DNA from: Lachnospiraceae bacterium
GTDB lineage: Bacteria; Bacillota; Clostridia; Lachnospirales; Lachnospiraceae
DNA: 64,000 nt
Assembly (NCBI GenBank): GCA_009777715.1
Contig: WRLH01000011.1
Span: 1 to 64,000, forward strand
Direction: 5' to 3'
Shown one piece after another: positions 53,959 through 63,977 of this stretch. The position numbers and the translations under genes are program-made. Under the pieces are notes generated by a model. That model searched no databases, was not told the origin of the DNA, and worked only from the letters and a program-made list of their open reading frames with translations. The stretch's first letter is position 1. Each line of letters starts with the position of its first letter.

Positions 53959-54612
53959 TCACTTATTTTGGAGCGTTTTGCCTTCACGGTCCGCTGTCGC
54001 AACCAGTGCTTTATTTACGTCATCTTCATATGTCCGCATTGCAACCTCAATCGGGGTCGGGTCTTTCGTAATCCGCCGTCCGCCAATGTGATTAAAAAAA
54101 ATCAGAATCCCCAGAGCCAGGCCAATTGAATACGAAATTTCCATGACCGTATAACCTGTGGCCGGCTGCCCCATCACCAGCTCATATACTTTGCTAAAGA
54201 CTTTATTTATCGAGATGTCATTATGGAAAGCCATAATCGTAAAGGCCGTGCCAAAAAAACAAACCCCGCTGGCTAAGCAGATTTTGAAAAATTCCATTGG
54301 CTGTTTATGTTTCCGTTTGTGGATCTTTTCGACTAAAACGTCCATTTCGCCAAGGCTATTAACCGTAATGCCCGGATGGCTTGCTTCTATTAATTCAATC
54401 AGCTTTAAGACATTTATGACCTGGCGGTTGATTTCTGTTTTCTTAAGTTTTCTTTTTATTTCCTTGCTAAAGGTAAAAATTTTTATTGCTTTAATTTTTG
54501 CCGCGACATTTTCATCGGAACAATATATTTTGGCGATGTCTTTTAAGAAGACTTCATCTTTTAATACTTCAACGTTCTTTTCCGCAATTATATAAACATG
54601 GATATTCGCCAT
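53959..54612 (-). CDS. spoVAA: stage V sporulation protein AA (SpoVAA)
   Basis: A 217-residue protein with a soluble N-terminal domain (about 1-95; IHVYIIAEKNVEVLKDEVFLKDIAKIYCSD) and two C-terminal membrane segments (about 106-126 and 155-177), ending with DPTPIEVAMRTYEDDVNKAL, all typical of SpoVAA. AGAGGTGAAAA precedes the ATG. It heads the block spoVAA-spoVAB-ridA-aroK-EamA-spoVAE. Confidence 0.92.
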   Translation of the reverse strand: MANIHVYIIAEKNVEVLKDEVFLKDIAKIYCSDENVAAKIKAIKIFTFSKEIKRKLKKTEINRQVINVLKLIELIEASHPGITVNSLGEMDVLVEKIHKRKHKQPMEFFKICLASGVCFFGTAFTIMAFHNDISINKVFSKVYELVMGQPATGYTVMEISYSIGLALGILIFFNHIGGRRITKDPTPIEVAMRTYEDDVNKALVATADREGKTLQNK

Positions 54613-54723
54613 TTTTCACCTCTTAATTATGGTTTGCTGATTTATCGTAACTCTTAGTATTTACTGCGGATTTTTTTTTATTACAAATATAATAAATTTA
54701 ATGCAAAGTGAAAATTTTCATGA

Positions 54724-54776
54724 TATAATGAATAATCAGCAGGAAAACACGCACTCTCGTTTTCGCGACTTTAACT
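54724..54776. promoter_or_regulatory. possible -10 box and dispersed repeat fragment upstream of the DHH gene
   Basis: TATAAT at 54724-54729 lacks a good -35 box. GCACTCTCGTTTTCGCGACTTTAA follows at about 54751, matching in reverse complement the tail of the tandem units near 38.0 kb. Confidence 0.35.
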
Positions 54777-54809
54777 TGAGACGTAAATATATAAAGGAAG
54801 GAACCCCTT

Positions 54810-55736
54810 ATGAGACTGATTACACGTTCGGATTTTGATGGATTGGCCTGTGGCGCATTATTAAAAGAAGCCGGAATTATCGACCATTGGAAATTCGCCC
54901 ATCCGAAAGATTTACAGGACGGCTTAGTTCCCGTTGATGAAAATGACTGCTTGGCAAACGTGCCATATGTAAAGGGCTGCGGCCTATGGTTTGACCATCA
55001 CAGCAGTGAACACGAGCGGAATGAGCTTAAAGGGACATATAAAGGCGAAAGCCGGATTACGCCGTCATGCGCCCGGATTATTTATGAATATTACGGCGGC
55101 CGGGAGCGTTTTCCGCAGTTTGATGATTTGATGGTTGCCGTTGACAAGGTCGATTCCGGGCAATTATCCATGGATGATATCCAGAATCCTGAGGGCTGGG
55201 TCTTAATCGGCTTTCTGATGGACCCCCGCACCGGGCTTGGACGCTGGCGGAATTTCACGATTTCCAATTATCAGCTGATGGAAAAACTAATTGACGCTTG
55301 CCGCGTCATGTCAACTGATGAAATCTTAAGCTTGCCTGATGTAAAAGAAAGAATTGAAATTTACTTTGAACAGACAGAGCTGTTTAAGCAAATGGTCCTC
55401 GAACACACAAAAACTGACGGCAATGTCATAATTACCGATTTGCGCAATGTTGACTTGATATATACTTGTAACCGCTTTATGATTTACAGTATGTACCCGG
55501 AGCAAAATATTTCGGCATGGATTGTCAGCGGGCGGGGCGGGCTTGGCTGCGCTGCGGCGGTTGGTTATAGCATCCTTAATCGCACTTCCAATGTCAATGT
55601 CGGCCGTCTGATGCTTAAGTACCATGGCGGCGGCCATCACAATGTCGGCACTTGCCAATTTACTGATGAAGAAATGGAAACCGGGCTTCCTAAGATGTTA
55701 GAGGAACTCGCCGCTTTAGCGAATGGGAGGACATAA
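54810..55736 (+). CDS. DHH-family phosphoesterase-like protein
   Basis: A 308-residue protein with DHH phosphoesterase motifs: TRSDFDGLACGALL at the N-terminus, LWFDHHSSEHER (DHH motif, about residue 69), and the DHHA1-type C-terminal KYHGGGHHNVGTCQF. The motif set suggests a metal-dependent phosphodiesterase acting on small nucleotides or polyphosphate; the substrate cannot be told. AAAGGAAGGAACCCCTT precedes the ATG. It is followed immediately by a TSCPD gene. Confidence 0.85.
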   Translation: MRLITRSDFDGLACGALLKEAGIIDHWKFAHPKDLQDGLVPVDENDCLANVPYVKGCGLWFDHHSSEHERNELKGTYKGESRITPSCARIIYEYYGGRERFPQFDDLMVAVDKVDSGQLSMDDIQNPEGWVLIGFLMDPRTGLGRWRNFTISNYQLMEKLIDACRVMSTDEILSLPDVKERIEIYFEQTELFKQMVLEHTKTDGNVIITDLRNVDLIYTCNRFMIYSMYPEQNISAWIVSGRGGLGCAAAVGYSILNRTSNVNVGRLMLKYHGGGHHNVGTCQFTDEEMETGLPKMLEELAALANGRT

Positions 55737-55737
55737 A

Positions 55738-55998
55738 ATGCGCTTTACATTAAGAACCGATAACACTTGCGCCAAGGTAATTGAATTTGACTTGGAAAAT
55801 GGCAATATTGTCAAAAATATTGTTTTTCATGGCGGCTGTTCGGGAAACTTAAAAGCAATCCAAAAGCTGGTTGATGGTTATACTGTCACGCAGATTAATG
55901 AAAAATTAAGCGGAATCACTTGCGGTGAACGCAAAACTTCCTGCTCTGACCAGCTGGCAAAGCTCGTCAGACAAGCCGCAGAGCAAGAAAAAAATTGA
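55738..55998 (+). CDS. TSCPD domain-containing small protein
   Basis: An 86-residue protein with CSGNLKAIQKLVDGYT and CGERKTSCSDQLAKLV, the Cys-containing TSCPD domain found alone (TIGR03905-like) or at the end of ribonucleotide reductases. Here it is the stand-alone form; the role is unknown. GGGAGGACATAAA precedes the ATG, one base after the DHH stop, so the two are coupled. Confidence 0.88.
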   Translation: MRFTLRTDNTCAKVIEFDLENGNIVKNIVFHGGCSGNLKAIQKLVDGYTVTQINEKLSGITCGERKTSCSDQLAKLVRQAAEQEKN

Positions 55999-56059
55999 TA
56001 GAAACATAGTTGAACACAATACGGCAAATGTTTCCCTTGAAATATTTACAACTGCGTTT

Positions 56060-58723
56060 TTACACCGCAAAAAAACGCTTTGAAATCTCGCCGCCGATTA
56101 TCGGTATCATTATGAATACGCTTCCGGCAAAGAACTGGAGCGGACTAAGCGGCACAGTCGTGAACATATCGCCCAAGAACGGCACATAAACTACTGCCAT
56201 CAGAATCAGCAGCGAAATGCCCATTGAAATATTCAAGAACCGATTGGCAAACAAGCGGCGGTTAAAGCCAACATATGCGTCAGTCCTTGATACATAAGCC
56301 ACAAGCAGCTCACTTGCAACCAAGGTATAAAAGCACATCGTTATTGCTACTTGATAATCATAAAGCTGCAAACCGAAAAGAAATGAAGCAAGTGTCCCAA
56401 TACACAAGAAAATAGCCCTGAATGCTACTGAACCGCGCATATTTTTGTTGATAATCGGCTCGCCGGGGTCGCGCGGCTTTTTTTCCATGACCCCAGGCTC
56501 TTTGCCCTCCATTCCAAGGGCAAAAGCCGGGAATGCATCCGTTAACAGGTTCACAAATAAAAGCTGTGTTGCAACCAAAGGAATCGGAAGCCCAAAAATA
56601 ATTCCCAGCAAAATAATCAGAATCTCCCCGATATTGCAAGCCAACAAATATCCGGTCACCTTGCGGATATTGCCGTATATCGTCCTGCCCTGCTCCACCG
56701 CCCCAGTAATGCTGACGAAATTGTCATCGGTCAGAATCATGTCGGCGGCTTCTTTTGAGACATCAGTCCCGGTAATGCCCATTGCAATCCCGATGTCAGC
56801 TTTTTTAAGCGACGGCGCGTCATTTACCCCATCGCCCGTCATCGCAACGATGTTGTTGTTTTCTTTGATTGCCGTGACAATCATCACCTTATGCTCCGGT
56901 GAAACGCGGGCAAAAACATTAACCGTTTTTACTTTTTCTAAAAGCTCCTCTTTAGTCAAATTATTAAGGTCATTTCCATCAAGCACTTCATCGCCATTTT
57001 TAAGGAGGTTAAGTGATTCGGCAATTGCGCTGGCGGTGATTTTATGGTCGCCGGTAATCATTTTTACGTTTATCCCGGCACGGTGGCACTCGGCGATTGA
57101 AGCCCGGACTTCCTCGCGGGGCGGGTCAATCATGCACATCATCCCGACATAGATAAGCCCTTCTTCGATATCATCAATTGAAGAAGCATTTTCGTATTCT
57201 TTGTAGGCAAAACCAAGGACACGTAAGGCTTTGGCGGCAAATAACTCATTTTGGCGGATAAGCTTTAGCTTTGTCTCATCATCAAGCAAAACAACCTTTC
57301 CGTCCATATAAATCCGGTCAGCACGGGCAATTATTGCGTCCGGGGCACCTTTGGTGTGCATGATTATTTTTCCATTTTTCTGATTGTAGGTTGACATCAG
57401 CTTTCGCTCGGAGTCAAAGGGAATTTCTTTGATTCGTTGGTATTTTTGATTAAGCTCGTCTTTATGAATAGAGAGCTTTGCGCCAAAAACCAGCATTGAA
57501 GCCTCGGTTGGGTCGCCGATAATCGTCTCATTTAACTCATCATAAATAGAATCGTTACATAAAATGGAAATTTCTGCCATTAAAGGGATATTTTTAGTCA
57601 GCGGTTTGCCGTTAATTACGACCTCGCCCTTTTTCTGATAGCCAGTCCCGGTCACATCATAAGTATTTTCGGTATCAAATACTTTTACGACTGTCATTTT
57701 ATTCTGGGTCATCGTCCCGGTCTTGTCCGAGCAAATAACGGTTGTGCTGCCTAAGGTTTCGACCGCCCGGAGCTTTTTGATAATGGCGTTTGCTTTAACC
57801 ATTTTTTGCACGCCAAGCGCAAGAATAACCGTTGCAACAATGGCAATGCCCTCCGGCACGGCCGCAACGGCAAGCGAAACCGAGACCATCAGCATTTCAA
57901 CGATATCACGGTAATCACCAAAGCCAAGGTAATTATATAAAAAACCAATGCCAAAAACCAAGGCGCAAGTAAAAATGCAAATAAAGCCAAGTGTTTTTGC
58001 CATTGAATTAAGCTTGTCCTGCAAAGGGGTGCTTGCTTCATCGGTCTGGCCAAGGATTTTGGCAATTTTTCCCATTTCCGTGTCCATCCCGGTCGCACAG
58101 ACAATCCCGATTCCTCTGCCATAAGTAACCACCGTTCCCATTGACGCCAAGTTAATCCGGTCGCCAAGAACTGTTTCTTCACTTAAGACGGCATTTTCAT
58201 CTTTGGCAACTGGCTGTGATTCGCCAGTTAAAGCTGCTTCGTCAATTTTGAGGTTCTGGCCCTCGATAATCCTTAAGTCAGCCGGGATATAATCGCCGGA
58301 ATCAAGAATAATGATATCGCCGATGACAACTTCGCCGGAATCTATTTTTTTCACCTGCCCATCGCGTTTTACTTTTGCTTTGGGGCTTGACATATTTTTT
58401 AGTTCCTTTAGGGCGTTGTCGGCTTTATTTTCCTGCGTAATCCCGATAATCATGTTGATGATCAGGATGCCGATGATAATAATCGCGTCTTTTAAGCCGT
58501 CTCCGGCAATGACCGAGATTAAAGCCGCGATAATCAAGATAATAACAAGGAAATCCTTAAACTGCGCTAATATCCGCAAAAAAAGCGGCTTTTTCTTTTC
58601 GCCTAATAAACGGTTATATCCATATTGCGCCAATCTTTTGGCCGCTTCGGATTCCGTAAGGCCTTCGCCCATATTTCCATTCAGTTCGTTAAGGGTTTCG
58701 GTGACGGTTTTAGTATAGTACAT
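56060..58723 (-). CDS. PMCA-type P-type cation ATPase (Ca2+ or Mn2+)
   Basis: An 887-residue P2-type ATPase. N-terminal cation-ATPase domain ([19 protein letters not shown]), actuator loop with LTGESQPV, M4 with [12 protein letters not shown], phosphorylation site [15 protein letters not shown], nucleotide-binding KGAPDAII, hinge [18 protein letters not shown] and M5-M6 with [12 protein letters not shown]. Asn and Asp ion-site residues are present in M6 (VNLLTDAFP). It exports Ca2+ or Mn2+. It is the second gene after a Mn2+ riboswitch (flgB lies between), which favours manganese. The start is the ATG with AAGGG upstream; one 36 bp earlier is possible. Confidence 0.92.
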   Translation of the reverse strand: MYYTKTVTETLNELNGNMGEGLTESEAAKRLAQYGYNRLLGEKKKPLFLRILAQFKDFLVIILIIAALISVIAGDGLKDAIIIIGILIINMIIGITQENKADNALKELKNMSSPKAKVKRDGQVKKIDSGEVVIGDIIILDSGDYIPADLRIIEGQNLKIDEAALTGESQPVAKDENAVLSEETVLGDRINLASMGTVVTYGRGIGIVCATGMDTEMGKIAKILGQTDEASTPLQDKLNSMAKTLGFICIFTCALVFGIGFLYNYLGFGDYRDIVEMLMVSVSLAVAAVPEGIAIVATVILALGVQKMVKANAIIKKLRAVETLGSTTVICSDKTGTMTQNKMTVVKVFDTENTYDVTGTGYQKKGEVVINGKPLTKNIPLMAEISILCNDSIYDELNETIIGDPTEASMLVFGAKLSIHKDELNQKYQRIKEIPFDSERKLMSTYNQKNGKIIMHTKGAPDAIIARADRIYMDGKVVLLDDETKLKLIRQNELFAAKALRVLGFAYKEYENASSIDDIEEGLIYVGMMCMIDPPREEVRASIAECHRAGINVKMITGDHKITASAIAESLNLLKNGDEVLDGNDLNNLTKEELLEKVKTVNVFARVSPEHKVMIVTAIKENNNIVAMTGDGVNDAPSLKKADIGIAMGITGTDVSKEAADMILTDDNFVSITGAVEQGRTIYGNIRKVTGYLLACNIGEILIILLGIIFGLPIPLVATQLLFVNLLTDAFPAFALGMEGKEPGVMEKKPRDPGEPIINKNMRGSVAFRAIFLCIGTLASFLFGLQLYDYQVAITMCFYTLVASELLVAYVSRTDAYVGFNRRLFANRFLNISMGISLLILMAVVYVPFLGDMFTTVPLSPLQFFAGSVFIMIPIIGGEISKRFFAV

Positions 58724-58784
58724 TGTGATTGGTCCCTTCTTCGGTACTTTAGATAGCATTTCCTTAATTTAGAATTTAAGCAAT

Positions 58785-59159
58785 TTATTTTTGCATTACT
58801 GATCTTAAGCCTGAAAATTTGCGGTTCATGATTTCAATCAAGCCATTATATTTGAGCTGGTTGGCCGCCAGCTTTACGCCCTCGGTGTCAACATCAACAT
58901 TGTTGCCGTCCAAGCGGTATGAGAAGTTCGCATTGTCAGTATAAATTTTCGCATCAAGGCGCGAAAGGTTCAAGTTCCTTGGGCTTCCATTTCTTTTCAT
59001 TTCCCGCCGGAGCTGTTCTTCGAAATTGATATCCTTTCTTTTGTAGCCCGGGGTAGTATTGTTGGCAATATTGTTCGCCAAGACTTCATTTCGCCGCCAT
59101 GAAGCGTCCGATGTGGTCTTGAGCATATTGATATGATTGAAAATATTGGAATTGATCAT
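58785..59159 (-). CDS. flgB: flagellar basal-body rod protein FlgB (orphan)
   Basis: A 124-residue proximal rod protein. Family features are clear: RRNEVLANNIANNTTPGYKRKDINFEEQL (N-terminal rod motif), YRLDGNNVDVDTEGVKLAANQLKYNGLIEIMNRKF (C-terminal). FlgB polymerises in the flagellar rod with FlgC, FlgF and FlgG. Here flgC and fliE do not follow; a P-type ATPase gene starts 61 bp downstream. The start is the ATG with GGGAGG upstream (spacing about 10). The nearest upstream regulatory element is a Mn2+ riboswitch 43 bp away, with no promoter seen between, so it is probably under metal control. Confidence 0.92.
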   Translation of the reverse strand: MINSNIFNHINMLKTTSDASWRRNEVLANNIANNTTPGYKRKDINFEEQLRREMKRNGSPRNLNLSRLDAKIYTDNANFSYRLDGNNVDVDTEGVKLAANQLKYNGLIEIMNRKFSGLRSVMQK

Positions 59160-59201
59160 GTTTTTAATACCTCCCATTATCCGGTAATTCTGGCTCAAAT
59201 T

Positions 59202-59246
59202 AAAAAACGCAAAACTTCCGACTCAATCTGAGCCAAAAGTCTTGCG
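59202..59246 (-). terminator. riboswitch-linked terminator
   Basis: Minus-strand CGCAAGACTTTTGGCTCA pairs with TGAGTCGGAAGTTTTGCG around a GAT loop, followed by TTTTTT. Its 5' arm includes the 3' strand of the aptamer closing stem, so ligand binding and termination are mutually exclusive. Confidence 0.8.
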
Positions 59247-59331
59247 TCATCGATTCCGATGTGTCACATCCGGGTCATCTGACCGTCCTGACGAATGGAC
59301 AAAAGCGTCTGCTTTTCGCTACTCCCTTTTG
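59234..59331 (-). promoter_or_regulatory. yybP-ykoY (Mn2+-sensing) riboswitch
   Basis: On the minus strand: closing stem CAAAAG, then GGGAGTAGCG (conserved L1), a stem with GTCCATTCGTCAGGAC, CCGG, then GTGACA, hairpin CATCG/CGATG and GCAAGAC before CTTTTG. This is the conserved order of the manganese-responsive yybP-ykoY aptamer, which commonly controls Mn2+ exporters and P-type ATPases. It is expected to permit transcription when Mn2+ is high. Confidence 0.88.
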
Positions 59332-59391
59332 TAACTTAATTTTAGCTTATTCCCGGTCAAAAGTCAAGCCTGATTTTTTAAACTTAGATAT

Positions 59392-59474
59392 AATGTCGCT
59401 AAGACATTATATCTGCGCAGTTTTAGTGCGCATCCCCCGGTGAGTCATGATTTCGTAGAAATCATGATATAATC
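59392..59474. repeat. dispersed structured element, copy 2
   Basis: Same order as copy 1 at 18799: TAATGTCGCTAAGACATTA, GCGCAGTTTTAGTGCGC, ATCCCCCGG, ATGATTTC/GAAATCAT. Its closing stem reads GACATTATATC/GATATAATC, where copy 1 has ...ATACC/GGTAT..., a paired C-G to T-A change. It ends at the permease stop. Confidence 0.8.
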
Positions 59475-60273
59475 AAGTTCCAACACCGGTATAATGCTTT
59501 AGCCCAAAATTCCAAACAATCTTTGATACATTATAATAAATAAATGAAATAACAGGCAAAACTAAGATAAACCAGATAGAGGTTTTGCCTAAAATTGATA
59601 AACTTGGCACAAAAGCAACAAAAGCCACCGGACACAAGAAAGTGAAAACAAATTGAATTGCTTTTGGATATATTGTCATGGGGTATTGGGCTAATTCTTT
59701 AAAGTCAAAGGTTAAATTCGCTACATCTGTCTGAGCAACTGTAAAAAATGAGACTGTAGACAGCATTATTGATATGCCCGCGTAAATAAAGCAAGACGAT
59801 AATAAAACTATAGGTATAAATATAAGACTCCAAATTGTCACTTCCATATTATACCATCCAAATGCTAAAATGATAATTCCTACAACTAACTCCCCCCATG
59901 AATCTTCATCAAACCCATCCATCATAATTTGAAAAACAGGATCAACAGGCCTTAATAGAAAACGTTCAAACTCACCGCCTTGGATATAATAAGGCAACGA
60001 TATTGTATTAATAAAAAAACAAGACCATAAAGAAAAGCCGACTAAATTCAGACCGTACATAAATAATATTTGGTACATCGTCCAACCATTAATGTCGTGT
60101 ACAATATCAAATATAAAGAAAAGTGTAATAATGCCTGCTGCATAGTTAAATATCATGGCTATAATTCCAAAAATGAAATCTTTATCATAAATCTCTAATT
60201 CATCAATGTTCATTTTGAAATAATGCTTATACAAGCTAAACTTTCTTTTTGAGTTTTCCATAATTGCTTTCAT
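59473..60273 (-). CDS. ABC-2 type transporter permease (DUF990-like)
   Basis: A 266-residue membrane protein of the ABC-2 family with six hydrophobic segments (NYAAGIITLFFIF, ILFMYGLNLVGFSLW, SLIFIPIVLLSSCFIYAGISIML, FVFTFLCPVAFVAFVPSL, others) and the family-typical GGEFERFLLRPVDPVFQIM loop. It should export a substrate with the ATPase encoded upstream (60898-61883). I start at the ATG at 60273, with AAAGGAG 13 bases earlier. The partner permease and ATPase are both damaged, so the exporter may be inactive. Confidence 0.8.
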   Translation of the reverse strand: MKAIMENSKRKFSLYKHYFKMNIDELEIYDKDFIFGIIAMIFNYAAGIITLFFIFDIVHDINGWTMYQILFMYGLNLVGFSLWSCFFINTISLPYYIQGGEFERFLLRPVDPVFQIMMDGFDEDSWGELVVGIIILAFGWYNMEVTIWSLIFIPIVLLSSCFIYAGISIMLSTVSFFTVAQTDVANLTFDFKELAQYPMTIYPKAIQFVFTFLCPVAFVAFVPSLSILGKTSIWFILVLPVISFIYYNVSKIVWNFGLKHYTGVGT

Positions 60274-60357
60274 TATTATATCCATGCTCCTTTTCAATCT
60301 GGAGACTTTGAGCGTAGCTCATAAGCTCCGGTTGAAAGAATGAAATTCTTTCAGCCT

Positions 60358-60864
60358 TTAACCCCCTTGAATCATAATTTTTTTAATCATCTTTTTTGAT
60401 AATGAAAAATATACTGCGGACAATATAATGATCGAAGCAAATAGAATCAAAAATAAGCTCAATATATTGTCGATGTCCCTATCGAGGATAATAGATATTG
60501 GAATATAGTATATTGAACTAAAGGGAAGGTAGTTCAATATCTTGTGCATAAAATCAGGGTAAAGGCTCAAGGGCAAAAGCTCACCTGATATTAATATAAT
60601 AATCGCAGTTTTGAATTTATTTATGCCCCAAAGGCTCGTCGTATTGTAACTAATTAATCCTATGGTGAGTTCAAATAAAAATACAAAAACATATGCAAGC
60701 AAAAACCAACCAGTAAATAATGCTATCTTCCCAACTGCAATTACTGATACTTCTGCAAAAAATGGAATAAATAATAATAAAGGTATGCCAATAAAAAGAC
60801 CATTATATGCCGTAAGTAAGTTGCACCGCGATATGTTGACAATGCCTTGAAAGATTTGGTTATA
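60358..60864 (-). pseudogene. 5'-truncated ABC-2 permease
   Basis: An open frame without a normal start encodes the C-terminal part of a second permease (NLLTAYNGLFIGIPLLLFIPFF, then ISGELLPLSLYPDFMHKILNYLPF). A different frame begins MNSLSNRFEF right after the ATPase stop and looks like the missing N-terminus, but the central ~80 residues of a complete permease are absent. The annotated start of the open part (60702) is only an internal Met. Confidence 0.65.
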
Positions 60865-60897
60865 TTACATACCATAAATTCAAAGCGATTTGATAAA

Positions 60898-61883
60898 CTA
60901 TTCATTTATTCCTCTCAAATGTGATTTTATGATATCAGTAAAATTACTCTCCTCAATGCGCATATCTGAGACATAATACTGACTCGCAACTTTTGATATG
61001 AGAGCACCGACTTCATGCTTATCAATGCCTTCACATATCATTTTATAAGGTTCCATCTTTATTTTATCAGTTGGTATATCGAGCATGATATTAGGCCTTT
61101 CAACTTCAAATGAAAAAATAATACGCTTCCGTTGATTGCTTAATGCTAATAAAGCTTCTATTCTTTCTTTCATAAGTATCTTTCCTTCACTTAGCACTAT
61201 AGCACTGTCACAAATCTTACTCATCTCTTCAAGATCATGAGAAGTGAATATCAAGGTACATCCAGTATTGCTTTTCATTTTTTTTAGAAAGTTGGTAATA
61301 ATATCTTTATTAAATATATCAAGCCCTATAGTAGGTTCATCTAGAAAAACCAGCTTGGGATCATGTAAAAAAGCCGCCATAATTTCACATTGCATTCTTT
61401 GCCCAAGACTAAGCGTCCGTACTGGTTGTTTAATAATTTCCCCCATATCGAAAATATCAATAAACATTTCAACATTATTTTCATATACAGAGTTTGGGAT
61501 ATTATAGTTCTTTTCAATAATTCTAATGAATCAATTGTTGAAAGATCCCAATTTAATTGGGTTCTTTGGCCAAAAACTGCCCCAATATTCATATTATTCT
61601 TAACTCTATTTGTAAATGGGTCAGAACCGAGAACTTTTAAGTTTCCATCTGTGCGATATAAAACCCCAGTTAAAAGTTTAATTAGCGTTGATTTTCCGGC
61701 TCCATTATTACCTATTAGACCAACAAACTCCCCCTCATTTATAGAAAATGATATATCTGAAATAGCCTCAATGCTTTTGCACTCATATTTACGAAATATG
61801 CGCTTTATTAGAGGTAGCTCACTACGCTTTCGGATCTTATAAGTTTTTGAAAGATTATTTACTTCTATTATTGTATTACTCAT
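60898..61883 (-). pseudogene. frameshifted ABC transporter ATP-binding protein
   Basis: Two overlapping frames make one ATPase. 61341-61883 encodes the N-terminus with Walker A GLIGNNGAGKSTLIKLL; 60898-61467 encodes the signature LSLGQRMQCEIMAAF, Walker B LVFLDEPTIGLD, the switch His FTSHDLEEM and the C-terminus. Adding one base near 61525 in an A-run (TTGAAAAGAAC) restores the expected reading LELLKKNYNIPNSVYENNVEMF. It belongs to the drug/lantibiotic-type ATPases linked to ABC-2 permeases. A homopolymer sequencing error could also explain it. Confidence 0.8.
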
Positions 61884-61985
61884 TACAGAATCTCCAAACT
61901 AATGCTTTTCAATTTACTAGTTGATATTGTTATCTTCATTTTTTGCTCCCACATCATCACGCAAGCACATCACTATGCAAGCGAA

Positions 61986-63977
61986 TCAACGTGGCTTAAA
62001 CTTATACACCCGCAATGCGTTAAGGATTGCCAAAAATGCAACCCCAACATCAGCAAAGACGGCCGCCCACATCGTTGTATAACCAAAAGCTGCCATAATA
62101 ATGAAAAGGACTTTTACGGAAAGGGAAAAAACAATGTTTTCCCTGACTATCCTAACCGTCCGGCGGGAAATATTTATTGCTTCGATTATCTGTGACGGCT
62201 TATCATTCATAAACACAACGTCAGCCGCCTCAATTGCCGCATCAGAGCCAAGTCCGCCCATTGCAATGCCGATATCCGCGCGGCTAAGCACCGGAGCGTC
62301 ATTTATCCCGTCACCGATAAAGGCTAGTTTCCCATCGGTTGGCTTAAGCAACTCAAGTAAAACTTCCACCTTGTAAACCTTGCCGGCCGGGAGCAACTCG
62401 CTATGATATTCGTCAATCATAAGCTTACTTGCGAAATACCCTGCATGACTGTCTTTGTCCCCGGTTAGCATTACCGTTTTTATGCCAAGATTTTTTAACC
62501 CCTTGACCGTTTCAAAGGCATCGTCCCTTATTTCATCACTAATAAGAATATGGCCAAGATATTGGCTATCATGAACTACATGGACGACCGTTCCTTGGGC
62601 GGGAGGAGTATTGGACGCAATTTCAGTTGTATGTTGACCGACCGAGTCAGTCAATCCATCGCCTTTTTCGGGAGCTATATGCCAGCTGTAGAAAGCAAAA
62701 TCCATCAGCTTATCATTGCCAACATAGACTTTGCGGCCGTCCAGAAGCGCAGTAATGCCAAATCCGGCGATTTCTTCAACATTTTCCAAGCGCGTCTTAT
62801 CAATCTCTTTGCCGTAGGCTAACAGTAATGATTTCGAAATCGGGTGCGAAGAAAAACTTTCCGCATGGGCTGCAATTTCCAAAAGCTTGGCCGCGGTGAC
62901 CCCGCCCGCCGGATTTATCTTAGAGACGGTGAAATTACCCTTTGTCAAAGTCCCGGTTTTGTCAAGGACAACGGTCTTAACGCCGCGCAAAGCCTCCAAA
63001 TAATTGCTTCCTTTAATAAGGATTCCGGCCCGGCTTGCCCGCCCAATCCCGCCGAAAAAGCCCATCGGGATGCTGATAACCAAAGCACAAGGACAGGAAA
63101 TAACCAGAAACGTCAGCGCGCGGTACAGCCAGATCCGGAAATCGCCGCCGCCAAGTAATGGCGGAATGATGGAAAGCAATAGCGCAGCCCCAACAACTAA
63201 GGGCGTATAAATGCGGGCAAACTTGGTGATGAATTGCTCGGCTTTGGCTTTCCTGCTTGCTGCATTTTCGACCAATTCCAAAATCTTCGCAACGGTTGAC
63301 TCGCCGTATTCTTTTTCGGCTTTGATTTCGAGAACGCCAGTCAAATTAATGCAGCCGCTATTAATTTTGCCGCCGTCTAATATTTCCCGGGGAACACTTT
63401 CCCCAGTCAAAGCCTTTGTATCAATGAAGCTATGCCCGGCTGTCACAATTCCGTCAACTGGGATTTTTTCGCCTGCCTTAACTTGGATTATGTCGCCTTT
63501 TTTGACCTCTTCGGGACTAAGACGCACGAAATCATTTCCCTGCCGGACATAAGCAAAATCCGGCCTAAGGTCCATAAGGCCAGCGATTGAGCGGCGCGAC
63601 TTGCCCACCGAATATGACTGAAACAGCTCCCCAACATTAAAGAAAAGCATTACCGCAACAGCTTCCGCATAGTCGCCGATAAAAAACGCGCCAACTGTTG
63701 CAATCGCCATCAGGAAATTTTCATCAAATATCTTGCCGCGGAAAATATTCGTGACCGCTTCCTTAACCACCAAGCCGCCGATCACAAAATACGCCACAAG
63801 ATATAAGCATAAAACGAGCATTTCCGGTGCTTTAAAATATGTAGCAGCCAAAATCGCAGCAGCATAAATAATTGACCCGCAAATTACCCTTTTTACATCT
63901 CTTGAAATACCGTAACTGCCATCATTTTTTTTATCAACGCAGGAGCAACCTGCTTCATCATCATGTGTATTTTTCAT
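61986..63977 (-). CDS. heavy-metal P1B-type ATPase (Cd/Zn/Pb type)
   Basis: A 663-residue heavy-metal exporter. Actuator TKALTGESVP, metal-binding CPC in FLVISCPCALVISIPMGF, phosphorylation site VVLDKTGTLTKGN, HP locus SHPISKSLL and hinge [26 protein letters not shown]. The CPC form with the following P-M-GFFGG and a Lys in M7 region (ENIVFSLSVKVLFII) fits Zn2+/Cd2+ pumps. There is no N-terminal HMA domain; only GCSCVDKK (about 10-17) could bind metal. AAAGGAGTAGAC precedes the ATG. The gene continues on the same strand as whatever lies past 64000. Confidence 0.93.
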   Translation of the reverse strand: MKNTHDDEAGCSCVDKKNDGSYGISRDVKRVICGSIIYAAAILAATYFKAPEMLVLCLYLVAYFVIGGLVVKEAVTNIFRGKIFDENFLMAIATVGAFFIGDYAEAVAVMLFFNVGELFQSYSVGKSRRSIAGLMDLRPDFAYVRQGNDFVRLSPEEVKKGDIIQVKAGEKIPVDGIVTAGHSFIDTKALTGESVPREILDGGKINSGCINLTGVLEIKAEKEYGESTVAKILELVENAASRKAKAEQFITKFARIYTPLVVGAALLLSIIPPLLGGGDFRIWLYRALTFLVISCPCALVISIPMGFFGGIGRASRAGILIKGSNYLEALRGVKTVVLDKTGTLTKGNFTVSKINPAGGVTAAKLLEIAAHAESFSSHPISKSLLLAYGKEIDKTRLENVEEIAGFGITALLDGRKVYVGNDKLMDFAFYSWHIAPEKGDGLTDSVGQHTTEIASNTPPAQGTVVHVVHDSQYLGHILISDEIRDDAFETVKGLKNLGIKTVMLTGDKDSHAGYFASKLMIDEYHSELLPAGKVYKVEVLLELLKPTDGKLAFIGDGINDAPVLSRADIGIAMGGLGSDAAIEAADVVFMNDKPSQIIEAINISRRTVRIVRENIVFSLSVKVLFIIMAAFGYTTMWAAVFADVGVAFLAILNALRVYKFKPR

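Noticed and set aside
59202..59334. Cyclic-di-GMP riboswitch before flgB
   Set aside because: Tempting because of the flagellar gene, but the conserved GGGAGTAG, GTGACA and GCAAGAC blocks belong to the yybP-ykoY class.
61902..62195. Plus-strand 97-codon frame
   Set aside because: Mostly antisense to the heavy-metal ATPase, no ribosome site, composition unlike a real gene.
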